This document shows positions 17,385 through 25,299 of a stretch of 38,302 nt of DNA, one piece after another; the first letter of the stretch is position 1, and the number at the start of each line of letters is the position of its first letter. The translations under genes and the position numbers were made by a program. The notes under the pieces were generated by a model, which did no database searches, was not told the origin of the DNA, and saw only the letters and a list, made by a program, of their open reading frames with translations. Location of the stretch: NCBI RefSeq assembly GCF_000374645.1, contig NZ_KB894824.1, positions 1 through 38,302 of the forward strand. The letters run 5' to 3'. The stretch comes from Arhodomonas aquaeolei DSM 8974. Lineage in GTDB: Bacteria > Pseudomonadota > Gammaproteobacteria > Nitrococcales > Nitrococcaceae.

Positions 17385-18583
17385 CCCGATATGCCCGTGC
17401 CGCTGCCATGGCTTTCCGTGCATGGCCGCTGCTGCTCGCCGCCGCGCTGCTCGGCGGCTGTGCCACCACCCCGGCCCCGCGGGGCACCGGCGATCTGGGG
17501 CTGATCGTCCAGCGCGCCGACGGCCGGGTCTCCCTGGTGGACGCCAGCGAGCGGGCCGAACTCGCGGAGATCGACGGCCTCGGCGATCTCTCCCACGCCT
17601 CCGCGGTGTTCTCCCGGGACGAGCGCTTCGCCTACGTGTTCGGCCGCGATGGCGCACTGACCAAGGTGGATCTGCTGCGCGGGCGCATCGTCGCGCGCGT
17701 GCAGCAGGCGGGCAACAGCATCGGCGGTGCCATCTCCGGCGATGGCCGGCTGGTGGCCGTGTCCAACTACGAGCCCGGCGGCGTGCGCGTGTTCGACGCC
17801 CGCACCCTGGAGCCGGTGGCGCGCATCCCGGCGCGCTACGGCGACGGCGAGCGGGCGCGGGTGGTTGGCCTGGTGGACGCCCCCGGGGAGCGGTTCGTGT
17901 TCAGCCTCTACGAGGCCGGCGAGATCTGGATCGCCGACTTCAGCGGCGGCGACGAGCCGTCCATCACCCGGATCAGGGGCGTGGGGCGCAAGCCCTACGA
18001 CGGCCTGATCACGCCGGAGGGGCGCTACTACATCGCCGGGCTGTTCGGCGAGGACGGCCTCGCGCTGGTCGACCTGTGGCACCCGGAGCGTGGTGCCCGG
18101 GAGATCCTCGCCGGCTACGGGCGCGGCGAGAAGCGCCTGCCGGTCTACAAGATGCCCCACCTCGAGGGCTGGGCGATGGTGGACGACTATGCCCTGCTGC
18201 CCGCGGTGGGGCGCCACGAGGTGCTCGTGGTCGACCGCGACGACTGGCACGAGGTGGCGCGCATCCCGGTCCACGGCCAGCCGGTGTTCGTGATGGCGGG
18301 CCCGGACGGGCGCGAGGCCTGGGTGAACTTCGCCTTCCCCCGCAACGACACCGTCCAGGTCATCGACATGGACACCCTGAAGGTCGACGACACCCTCACC
18401 CCGGGGCGGGGCGTGCTGCACATCGCCTTCTCCGCCCGCGGCGAGGAGGTGTGGCTGTCCCTGCGCGACGACGACGCCGTCGCCGTCTACGACGCGGATA
18501 CCCACGAGCCCCTGGCCCGGCTGCCGGTGCCGCGGCCGAGCGGGATCTTCTTCACCGATCGCGCCGATCGCATCGGCCTGTGA
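17381..18583 (+). CDS. nirF: NirF, heme d1 biosynthesis lipoprotein
   Basis: A 400-residue cytochrome cd1-like beta-propeller without a heme c domain. The lipobox LLGGC puts the lipidated Cys at residue 27, so it is anchored on the periplasmic side. It belongs to the d1-domain family: YDGLITPEGRYYIAGLFGED, YKMPHLEGWAM, HGQPVFVMAGPDGREAWVNFAFP and a C-terminal VPRPSGIFFTDRADRIGL. It acts late in heme d1 assembly; the exact reaction is still debated in the literature. It sits second in the operon, between nirC and the fused NirDL gene (10-base gap). Confidence 0.94.
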   Translation: MTRYARAAAMAFRAWPLLLAAALLGGCATTPAPRGTGDLGLIVQRADGRVSLVDASERAELAEIDGLGDLSHASAVFSRDERFAYVFGRDGALTKVDLLRGRIVARVQQAGNSIGGAISGDGRLVAVSNYEPGGVRVFDARTLEPVARIPARYGDGERARVVGLVDAPGERFVFSLYEAGEIWIADFSGGDEPSITRIRGVGRKPYDGLITPEGRYYIAGLFGEDGLALVDLWHPERGAREILAGYGRGEKRLPVYKMPHLEGWAMVDDYALLPAVGRHEVLVVDRDDWHEVARIPVHGQPVFVMAGPDGREAWVNFAFPRNDTVQVIDMDTLKVDDTLTPGRGVLHIAFSARGEEVWLSLRDDDAVAVYDADTHEPLARLPVPRPSGIFFTDRADRIGL

Positions 18584-18593
18584 GGACCCGGTC

Positions 18594-19643
18594 ATGGTGA
18601 CGGCGGCAGCGGATATCGCGGGTGCGGGAACCGTGGCGGCCCCGGAGGGGCTGGCGCGAGCGCTGCTTCGCGCCTACGCCCGCGGCCTGCCGCTGGAGCC
18701 GCGGCCGTACCGCACCATGGCCCGTCACCTCGGGGCCGGGGAGGGCGAGGTGATCGCCGCCCTGGGCGCGCTCACCGACCGGGGCTGGCTCGCCCGGGTG
18801 GGCGCGGCCTTCCGCCCGGGGGCGGTGGGGGCGAGCACCCTGGCCGCCCTGGCGGTACCGCCGTCGCGCCTGGAGACGGTCGCCGCACAGGTGAACGCGT
18901 ATCGCGGGGTGAACCACAACTACGAGCGTGAGCACCGTTACAGCCTCTGGTTCGTCGTGACCGCGGCGAGCCGCCCTGGAGTGGATGCCGTGCTGGACGG
19001 CGTCGCCGCCGATACCGGGCTGGCGCCCCTGGACCTGCCGCTGGAGAGCGCTTACCACCTGGACCTCGCCGGCCTGATGGCGGGCGAGGGGGACGCGCCG
19101 CGGACCGTCACCCCGCGGCCGCCCGCCGAGCCGCTGGTGCTGGACCCGGCGGCGAGGCACGTGCTGGCGGCGCTGGAGGACGGTCTCGCCCTCGTGCCGC
19201 GCCCCTTCGCCGCCGTTGCCGCCCGGGCGGGCGTCGACGAGGCGGAGGTGTTCGCGCGGCTGCGGGCCTGGCGGGAGCGCGGCGCCGTGGTCCGCTACGG
19301 GCTGATCGCGCGTCACCGCCGGCTCGGCTACCGGGCCAACGCGATGGTGGTCTGGGACGTGCCGGACGAGCAGGTGGATGCCGTCGCCGGCCGCATCGCC
19401 GGGTACCGCTTCGTCACCCTGTGCTACCGCCGCCCGCGGCGCCTGCCCGAGTGGCGGTACAACCTCTTCAGCATGATCCACGGCCGCGACCGCGCCACCG
19501 TCCGTGCCCAGGCGCAGGCGCTCGCGGCGGCCGCCGGTCCGGCGGTGCGGGACCGGCAGGTGCTCTTCAGCCGCCGGTGTTTCCGTCAGCGCGGCGCGAG
19601 CTACGCCCCGGCGCCGGCCGGCGCCGGGGCGGTGGCGTCATGA
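18594..19643 (+). CDS. nirDL: NirD-NirL fusion, siroheme decarboxylase subunit
   Basis: A 349-residue protein made of two AsnC/Lrp-like modules in one frame. The first (about 15-160) carries NYEREHRYSLWFVV, the NirD/NirG signature; the second (about 185-330) carries CYRRPRRLPEWRYNLFSMIHGRD, the NirL/NirH signature. Together with NirG and NirH it decarboxylates siroheme to 12,18-didecarboxysiroheme in the cytosol. NirD-NirL fusions are known in several denitrifiers. Both modules look intact. It overlaps nirG by four bases. The family is no longer a DNA-binding regulator despite its Lrp-like fold. Confidence 0.93.
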   Translation: MVTAAADIAGAGTVAAPEGLARALLRAYARGLPLEPRPYRTMARHLGAGEGEVIAALGALTDRGWLARVGAAFRPGAVGASTLAALAVPPSRLETVAAQVNAYRGVNHNYEREHRYSLWFVVTAASRPGVDAVLDGVAADTGLAPLDLPLESAYHLDLAGLMAGEGDAPRTVTPRPPAEPLVLDPAARHVLAALEDGLALVPRPFAAVAARAGVDEAEVFARLRAWRERGAVVRYGLIARHRRLGYRANAMVVWDVPDEQVDAVAGRIAGYRFVTLCYRRPRRLPEWRYNLFSMIHGRDRATVRAQAQALAAAAGPAVRDRQVLFSRRCFRQRGASYAPAPAGAGAVAS

Positions 19644-20095
19644 GTGGCGAACTGGACGCCGTGGACCGGCGCATCGTCAACGTCCTGCAGGGCGGCCTGC
19701 CCCTGAGTCCGACACCGTATTCCGAGGCCGCCGGGACCGTGGGCATCGCCGAGGCGGAGCTGCTCGACCGTCTCCGGCGCCTGCTCGACGACGGTTATCT
19801 CTCCCGCGTCGGCCCGCTCTTCGACGCCGGCGCCCTCGGCGGCGCCGTGACCCTGGCCGCCATGGCGGTGCCGCCGGTGCGCCTGGACGTGGTCGCGGCG
19901 CAGGTGAACGCCCACCCGGAGGTGGCCCACAACTACGAGCGCGACCACCGGCTCAACCTGTGGTTCGTGATCGCCGTGCTGGACGCCGAGCGCCTGGCAG
20001 CGGTGGCCGGCGAGATCGAGGCGGAGACCGGCCTGTGCGTCCACCTCATGCCCAAGCGCGCCGAATACTACCTCGGCCTGAGGGTGACGGCATGA
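19640..20095 (+). CDS. nirG: NirG, siroheme decarboxylase subunit
   Basis: A 151-residue AsnC/Lrp-like protein. AVDRRIVNVLQGGLPLSPTPY is the winged-helix remnant and HNYERDHRLNLWFVI the catalytic-domain signature of the NirD/G group. It partners with the NirH type subunit in siroheme decarboxylation. It starts at the ATG that overlaps the NirDL stop by four bases and ends overlapping nirH by four. The order D-L-G-H matches classical nir clusters, which is why I name this one G and the next H; the assignment within pairs rests on order and signatures. Confidence 0.9.
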   Translation: MSGELDAVDRRIVNVLQGGLPLSPTPYSEAAGTVGIAEAELLDRLRRLLDDGYLSRVGPLFDAGALGGAVTLAAMAVPPVRLDVVAAQVNAHPEVAHNYERDHRLNLWFVIAVLDAERLAAVAGEIEAETGLCVHLMPKRAEYYLGLRVTA

Positions 20096-20646
20096 CCCGG
20101 AGCGGGGACGGGCACAGCCCGGACGCGCTGGACCGGCGCATCATCGCCGCGACCCAGCACGGCCTGCCCCTGTGTCCGCGCCCCTACGCCGAGGTCGCCG
20201 CCCGCGTCGGCACGGACGAGGACGAGGTCATCCGCCGGCTCGCGGCCATGCAGGCCGGCGGTGGAATCCGGCGCATCGCCGCGGTGCCCCAGCACTACGC
20301 CCTGGGCCTGCGCTTCAATGCGATGACGGTCTGGGACGTCCCGGACACCGACGTCGACCGCCTCGGCCGGGACGTCGGCGCGCTGGAGGCCGTCAGCCAC
20401 TGCTACGCCCGGCCGCGCCACCCGCCGCAGTGGCCGTACAACCTGTTCGCCATGGTCCACGGCCGCGACCGGGACAGCGTCGAGGCGCGGATCCGCGAGG
20501 TTGCGGCGGTGCTCGGCGACCACCCCCGTGCCTCGGCGGTGCTCTACAGCCGCCGTGTCCTCAAGAAGACCGGTCTGAGAATCCCGGAACCGGCGACGAA
20601 CCCCGCAAGCGATCCGCCCCCAGGAGGCCGTCCATGTTCAGACTGA
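20092..20646 (+). CDS. nirH: NirH, siroheme decarboxylase subunit
   Basis: A 184-residue AsnC/Lrp-like protein with ALDRRIIAATQHGLPLCPRPY and the NirL/H-type SHCYARPRHPPQWPYNLFAMVHGRD signature. It is the partner of NirG. The extra C-terminal ~20 residues are disordered and proline-rich, and overlap nirJ by 13 bases. Overlap of starts and stops through the whole cluster shows one polycistronic transcript. Confidence 0.9.
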   Translation: MTRSGDGHSPDALDRRIIAATQHGLPLCPRPYAEVAARVGTDEDEVIRRLAAMQAGGGIRRIAAVPQHYALGLRFNAMTVWDVPDTDVDRLGRDVGALEAVSHCYARPRHPPQWPYNLFAMVHGRDRDSVEARIREVAAVLGDHPRASAVLYSRRVLKKTGLRIPEPATNPASDPPPGGRPCSD

Positions 20647-21800
20647 CCCGCTATATCGAGGCCCTCCGCACCCCGGGCTCGGTCCCGCCGCCGGGGCGCC
20701 CGCCCGGGCCCGTGGTGATCTGGAACCTCATCCGGCGCTGCAACCTCGCGTGCAAGCACTGCTACGCGACCTCCGCGGACATCGATTTCGCCGGCGAGCT
20801 CTCCGGCGCGGAGATCGACACGGTGATGGACGACCTCCGCGCCTTCGGCGTGCCGGTGCTCATCCTCTCCGGCGGCGAGCCGCTGATGCACCCGGAGATC
20901 CACCGTATCGCCCGCCGTGCCCGGGACAGGGGGTTCTTCGTCGGCCTCTCCACCAACGGCACGCTGATCGACGAGTCGAACGTCGCGACCATCGCGGAGA
21001 CCGGGTTCGACTACGTCGGCATCAGCCTGGACGGCCTCGGCGAGACCCACGACCGCTTCCGCAAGCGCCGCGGCGCCTTCGACGAATCCGTGCACGCGCT
21101 GCGGCTGTGCCGGGATGCCGGCATCAAGGTGGGCGTGCGCTTCACCCTGGCCGAGGAGAACGCGCACGACCTGCCGGGGCTGCTGCAGCTCGTCGCCGAC
21201 GAGGACATCGACAAGTTCTACCTCTCCCACCTCAACTACGCCGGCCGGGGCAACCGCAATCGCCGCGGCGACGCCGTCCACCGACGCACGCGCTGGGCGA
21301 TGGATCTGCTGTTCCGGCACTGCCTCGCCGACCTCGCGGCCGGCCGGCGGCGGGACTACGTCACCGGCAACAACGACGCCGACGCCGTCTACCTCCTGCA
21401 CTGGGCGGAGCGCCGTTTCCCGGCGGACGCGGTCGCCGGCCTGCGGCGGCTGCTCCGGGCCTGGGGCGGCAATGCCTCGGGCAGCGACGTCGCCAACATC
21501 GACAACCTCGGCAACGTCCACCCGGACACGTTCTGGTGGCAGCACAACCTCGGCAACGTCCGCGAGCGGCCGTTCTCCGCGATCTGGAGCGACGATAGCG
21601 AGCCCATGCTGGCCGCGCTGCGCCGCCGGCCGCGGCCGCTGGAGGGGCGCTGCGGTGCCTGCGCCCACCGCGACATCTGCGGCGGCAACACCCGCACCCG
21701 GGCGTGGCAGCTCACCGGCAACCTGTGGGCGGAGGACCCGGGCTGTTACCTGGACGACACGGAGATCGGCCTGCCGGCCGTCGAGGAGGCGCTGTCATGA
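20634..21800 (+). CDS. nirJ: NirJ, radical SAM enzyme of heme d1 synthesis
   Basis: A 388-residue cytosolic radical SAM enzyme. The cluster-binding CxxxCxxC is CNLACKHC at residues 36-43, ISLDGL and LSGGEP are typical fold motifs, and the SPASM-like tail has CGACAHRDICGGN plus a later Cys (PGCYLDD) for an extra iron-sulfur cluster. It converts didecarboxysiroheme by removing two propionate side chains to make the oxo groups of heme d1. A CAGGAGG ribosome site lies in the nirH end, seven bases before the ATG. The C-terminus overlaps nirE by four bases. Confidence 0.95.
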   Translation: MFRLTRYIEALRTPGSVPPPGRPPGPVVIWNLIRRCNLACKHCYATSADIDFAGELSGAEIDTVMDDLRAFGVPVLILSGGEPLMHPEIHRIARRARDRGFFVGLSTNGTLIDESNVATIAETGFDYVGISLDGLGETHDRFRKRRGAFDESVHALRLCRDAGIKVGVRFTLAEENAHDLPGLLQLVADEDIDKFYLSHLNYAGRGNRNRRGDAVHRRTRWAMDLLFRHCLADLAAGRRRDYVTGNNDADAVYLLHWAERRFPADAVAGLRRLLRAWGGNASGSDVANIDNLGNVHPDTFWWQHNLGNVRERPFSAIWSDDSEPMLAALRRRPRPLEGRCGACAHRDICGGNTRTRAWQLTGNLWAEDPGCYLDDTEIGLPAVEEALS

Positions 21801-22987
21801 CCGGCATGCCGGCGACGCTGGAGCTCACCGGGCGGCGGGTGCTCGTGGTGGGCGGCGGGGACGGCGCACGGCGGCTCGCCGCGTGGCTGGGGCGCCACGG
21901 GGCGCGGCTGCGCGTGGTTGCGGCGGATGTCCGCCCGGCCCTGCGCGAGGCCGCCATGGCCGGTGGTTGGGCGCTGTGCGAGCGGGCGTTCGCGCAGGGG
22001 GACCTCGACGGCTGTCACCTGGCGGTGGCGGCGTCCGATTGTGTCGATCTCAACCACCGGGTCGCCGCGGAGGCGGACCGGCGGGGCGTGCTGGTCCACG
22101 CGGTGGGCGCGCGCGAGCGGTCCTCACTGCACCTCGATATCGACGACGACGAGCCGGCCGCGCTGCAATGGCGCAAGGAACCCGGCGCCGGCCGGGCCTA
22201 CCTCGTCGGGGCGGGGCCCGGGGACCCGAAGCTGCTCACCCTGCGGGCACGGGAGGTGCTGGGCCGCGCCGACGCCGTGCTCTACGACCGCCTCGCCGCG
22301 CCGGAGGTCATGGACCTCGTGCCGGCCCGGGCGCAGCGCGTCTACGTCGGCAAGGCGGCGAGCCACCATACCGTGCCGCAGTCGCGCATCAACGCCATGC
22401 TCGTGGACCTCGTGGGCCAGGGGCTCGAGGTGGTCCGGCTCAAGGGCGGAGACCCCTTCGTCTTCGGCCGCGGCGGCGAGGAGCTGGAGGCGCTGCAGGC
22501 CGCCGGCGTGTCCTTCGAGGTCGTCCCCGGCGTCACCGCGGCCCTCGGCTGCGCCGCCTATGCCGGTATGCCGCTGACCCACCGGGACCATGCCCGGCTG
22601 TGCACCTTCGTCACCGGTCACCTCCGGGACGGCTCCCTGGATCTGCCCTGGGAGGCCCTGGTGCAGCCGTCGCAGACCGTCGTCATCTATATGGGCCTGC
22701 ACGGGCTGCCGCGGCTGTGCGAGGAGCTCATGCGGCGGGGGCTGGCGCCGGGGCATCCGGCGGCGGTGGTCCAGCGCGCGACCCTCACCGGCCAGCGGGT
22801 GGTCACCGGCTGCCTTCGGGACCTGGTGACGCGGGTGCGCGAGGCGCGGCTCCAGCCGCCGAGCCTGGTTGTGCTCGGCGAGGTGGTGCGGCTGCGCGAC
22901 CGGCTGGACTGGTTCACCGACTCGTTCGACGGGGCGGTGCCGGAAGGCGAAGCCGCGCCAGCTATCGAGGCGCTCCACGGGGGTTGA
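21797..22987 (+). CDS. nirE: NirE-like SAM methyltransferase fused to a shortened CysG-like domain
   Basis: A 396-residue protein. Residues 1-125 form a Rossmann domain like the CysG/Met8 precorrin-2 dehydrogenase (VLVVGGGDGARRLAAWLGRHG, 16-36, then AASDCVDLNHRVAAEADRRG). From about 133 it is a full uroporphyrinogen-III C-methyltransferase: YLVGAGPGDPKLLTLRA (135-151), VRLKGGDPFVFGRGGEE and PLTHRDHA. The methyltransferase makes precorrin-2, the first step to heme d1. Classical CysG is about 457 residues; here the dimer and helical part of the dehydrogenase is missing and the region of the catalytic Asp pair (normally VVDD) reads HAVGA at about 101-105. The N-domain may therefore be inactive. 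Confidence 0.88.
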   Translation: MTGMPATLELTGRRVLVVGGGDGARRLAAWLGRHGARLRVVAADVRPALREAAMAGGWALCERAFAQGDLDGCHLAVAASDCVDLNHRVAAEADRRGVLVHAVGARERSSLHLDIDDDEPAALQWRKEPGAGRAYLVGAGPGDPKLLTLRAREVLGRADAVLYDRLAAPEVMDLVPARAQRVYVGKAASHHTVPQSRINAMLVDLVGQGLEVVRLKGGDPFVFGRGGEELEALQAAGVSFEVVPGVTAALGCAAYAGMPLTHRDHARLCTFVTGHLRDGSLDLPWEALVQPSQTVVIYMGLHGLPRLCEELMRRGLAPGHPAAVVQRATLTGQRVVTGCLRDLVTRVREARLQPPSLVVLGEVVRLRDRLDWFTDSFDGAVPEGEAAPAIEALHGG

Positions 22988-22997
22988 TACCGCTCAA
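22984..22997 (+). promoter_or_regulatory. FNR/ANR/DNR box before the cd1 gene
   Basis: TTGATACCGCTCAA, 9 of 10 positions of TTGAT-N4-ATCAA. It overlaps the nirE stop codon. A weak -10 TACAAA lies at 23018-23023, which places the box near -40. The following 153-base gap contains an AT-rich stretch with no other clear element and no terminator after nirE. Confidence 0.65.
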
Positions 22998-23140
22998 GGC
23001 GGGGAGCGCACTTCGCCTACAAAGTAGTAATTGGAATAAATATTCATAAGCGGCCGGCCGCCCGTCCGGGCGGCGCTCCGGCAGACAGGGGCCGGCCGTA
23101 CCCGGAAGTCGTGTTGGAAGCCATTACAGGAGATACCACT

Positions 23141-24775
23141 ATGTCATCCTCAGGCGTAAGAACCGCCGTGGGCACCGTGCTCGTGGCGCTCGCCGCCGCG
23201 TTCACGGCGGCCCCGGTGTTCGCCGGTTTCGACGCCAAACCCGCGGAGACCATCAACGGTCGCCCGGTGAAGGCCTTTGTCAGCTCCGAGTGCGGCGGCT
23301 GCCACAACCCCAAGCGTACGGGCGCCACCGGCCCGAACATCACCCAGCAGCGCCTGCGCGAGGGCATCGGCGACGGCGAAGGGGGCTTCAAGACCTCCAA
23401 GATCACCGGCCGGCCGCTGACGCCGTTCAATGAGCAGGCAATCTTCATGACCGTCAAGCACGGCCGCACCGGGACATCCATGCCCGCCTGGGGCACGGAC
23501 TCCAATCCCATCGGCAAGGCGCTGTCCGACGCGGAGATCCGGGCGGTCACCGACTATCTCTGGAACAACGCCGCGCCCAAGCGCTTCTACTGGTCCCGGG
23601 AGAAGATGGAGGACTCCCTGGAGGTGCTCGTACCCAAGTCCGAGCAGCCGGCGGAGCCGACCCACGACCACCCGGTGGACAACCTCCTGCTCGCCACCGA
23701 GCGCGAGTACTTCAGCGTGGCCGTGATCGACGGTGACAGCTTCGAGGTGGTCGCCCATCTCAAGGCCGGTGCCCGCGCCCACGGCTACACCTTCAGCCCT
23801 GACGGGCGCTACGCCTACAACCTCGGCCGCGACGGCTGGCTGTACAAGTACGACCTCTACAGCCTCAAGCCGGTGCGTCGCATCCGCCTCGGCCTGGATG
23901 CCCGCGGGATCGCGATCTCGGACGACGGGCGCTACATCATGACCGGCATGTACATCCCGACCCAGGCGGTGATGGTGGATGCCGACACCCTGGAGCCGGT
24001 GAAGGTGATCGACACCCACGGCGTCGCCGCGATCACCGGCGGCAAGGTGGATTCGCGCATCTGCTCGGTGAACGACGTCAAGCCGAGCGTCGGTCCGTAC
24101 TTCCTGCTCGCGCTCAAGGAGGCGGGCCAGATCTGGCGGGTCAACTACGACAAGCCCGGCTTCCCCGTGAAGAAGGTGGGTAACGTCGGCAAGATCCTGC
24201 ACGACGGCTTCCTGCGTCCGGACAACAAGGTCTTCTTCCTCGCTTCCCAGAACTCCAATCACGTCGCCGCCCTGGACGTGGAGAGCATGGAGATCCTGGC
24301 CAAGATCGAGACCGGCACCAAGCCGCACCCGGGGCCGGGCGCGGTCTGGCGCGAGGACGGCGTGGAGTACGCGGCGACCCCGCACATCGGCGAGGGCAAG
24401 AACGTGATCTGGAACGACCACACCTTCGAGGTGGTCGGCGAGGTGCCCAGCGGCGGCCCGGGCCTGTTCGTGCGCGCCCGCGAGGACATGAAGTACGTGT
24501 GGTTCGACTCGGTCTTCCCGCCGGCGTCCAACGAGATCACCGTCCACGAGCGCAAGCCCCCGTTCAAGGTGGTCAAGCGCATCAACGAGGGCACGATGAC
24601 CCTGCACCCGGAGCCGGACGCCGACGGCAGCCACGTGTTCGTCAGCGACTGGAAGGAAGGCGTGATCCGGGTCTACGACGACGAGACGCTGGAGAAGGTC
24701 GCCACCATCACGGACGTGCGTACGCCCACCGGGATCTTCTCGGTGTCGCGGGCACACCACCACGAGGGCCACTGA
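23141..24775 (+). CDS. nirS: Cytochrome cd1 protein, probably nitrite reductase NirS
   Basis: A 544-residue periplasmic protein with a signal peptide (cleavage after VFA, near residue 28), a heme c domain (CGGCH, 51-55; likely Met114 in TSMPAWG) and an eight-bladed heme d1 propeller. The putative proximal d1 ligand is His214 (RAHGY). Two histidines, His354 in LHDGF and His396 in KPHPGPG, sit 42 residues apart, the same spacing as the two catalytic His of known NirS. The enzyme would reduce nitrite to nitric oxide. Sequences such as FSPDGRYAYNLGRDGWLYKYDLY and GPGLFVRAREDMKYVWFD are closer to NirN, so a NirN role (dihydro-d1 dehydrogenase) is the alternative. An AGGAGAT ribosome site at 23128 fixes the ATG over an upstream GTG. 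Confidence 0.8.
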   Translation: MSSSGVRTAVGTVLVALAAAFTAAPVFAGFDAKPAETINGRPVKAFVSSECGGCHNPKRTGATGPNITQQRLREGIGDGEGGFKTSKITGRPLTPFNEQAIFMTVKHGRTGTSMPAWGTDSNPIGKALSDAEIRAVTDYLWNNAAPKRFYWSREKMEDSLEVLVPKSEQPAEPTHDHPVDNLLLATEREYFSVAVIDGDSFEVVAHLKAGARAHGYTFSPDGRYAYNLGRDGWLYKYDLYSLKPVRRIRLGLDARGIAISDDGRYIMTGMYIPTQAVMVDADTLEPVKVIDTHGVAAITGGKVDSRICSVNDVKPSVGPYFLLALKEAGQIWRVNYDKPGFPVKKVGNVGKILHDGFLRPDNKVFFLASQNSNHVAALDVESMEILAKIETGTKPHPGPGAVWREDGVEYAATPHIGEGKNVIWNDHTFEVVGEVPSGGPGLFVRAREDMKYVWFDSVFPPASNEITVHERKPPFKVVKRINEGTMTLHPEPDADGSHVFVSDWKEGVIRVYDDETLEKVATITDVRTPTGIFSVSRAHHHEGH

Positions 24776-24784
24776 GGGCCCGGC

Positions 24785-24805
24785 GGGCGGGGCCATGCCC
24801 CGCCC
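24785..24805. terminator. Hairpin between convergent nirS and ybaN-like genes
   Basis: GGGCGGGGC and GCCCCGCCC form a perfect 9-bp stem with a CAT loop. It lies 10 bases after nirS and directly before the end of the convergent gene, so it can serve both. No T-run is seen. Confidence 0.5.
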
Positions 24806-24806
24806 G

Positions 24807-25205
24807 TCACGACTGCCGGGTGACGATGAAGGCGCTGACGCCGAGCAGCAGCGCCGAGACGCCCAGGCGCAGCGGCAGCGGTTCCACCGTCGCCATCATG
24901 ATTCCCCAGCTCACCACGATCAGGCCGATGGCCGTGCGCTTCGCCGCCGGTCGGATGGCCCGGCGTTCCTGCCAGTCCGCCAGCGGCGGGCCGAGCCGCG
25001 GGTGCTCGTGGAGCCAGCGCGCCAGTGCCGGCGAGCTGCGCGAGGCGGCGTAGGCCGCGAGTAGCAGGAACGGGGTAGTCGGGAGCAGCGGCAGGGCCAC
25101 CCCGAGCATGCCCAGGGCGATGCAGCTCCCGGCGAGCGCCTGCCAGGCGTAGCGGCGGAAGCCGCCGTTTCCCGGTGTGTTTCGAGACCCATGTTTGCCG
25201 GCCAT
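24807..25205 (-). CDS. YbaN-like DUF454 inner-membrane protein
   Basis: A 132-residue protein of the DUF454 family. The signature LGVALPLLPTTPFLLLAAYAASRSSPALARWLHEHPRLGP covers about residues 36-73 and two or three further spans follow (SWGIMMATVE, LGVSALLLGVSAFIV). Function is unknown, though relatives often lie near heme or porphyrin and iron genes. I chose ATG at 25205 over a TTG at 25217. Its start codon lies inside the FNR-type box of the divergent hemN, so activator binding could also affect its transcription. Confidence 0.88.
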   Translation of the reverse strand: MAGKHGSRNTPGNGGFRRYAWQALAGSCIALGMLGVALPLLPTTPFLLLAAYAASRSSPALARWLHEHPRLGPPLADWQERRAIRPAAKRTAIGLIVVSWGIMMATVEPLPLRLGVSALLLGVSAFIVTRQS

Positions 25206-25217
25206 GATCTGGATCAA
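25204..25217 (+). promoter_or_regulatory. FNR/ANR box before hemN
   Basis: ATGATCTGGATCAA, 9 of 10 positions of TTGAT-N4-ATCAA. A -10-like TATCCT at 25240-25245 puts the box centre at about -41.5, the exact class II position. Anaerobic hemN genes are known FNR/ANR targets in Gammaproteobacteria. The box overlaps the start codon of the divergent ybaN-like gene. Confidence 0.7.
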
Positions 25218-25299
25218 AAGCAGCCCCTGATCTATGCCTTATCCTGCCACAAATGCGCCGTCCTGAACCCATCCCCAGGGGGCGTGCGTGGAGGTTGCC

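Noticed and set aside
18594-19643. Two separate nirD and nirL genes merged by a sequencing error
   Set aside because: The frame is uninterrupted with a normal-length linker and both domains fully readable; NirDL fusions are also known.
23111-23140. Earlier GTG start for the cd1 protein
   Set aside because: It would put ten extra residues before a normal signal peptide, and the AGGAGAT site at 23128 fits the ATG at 23141.
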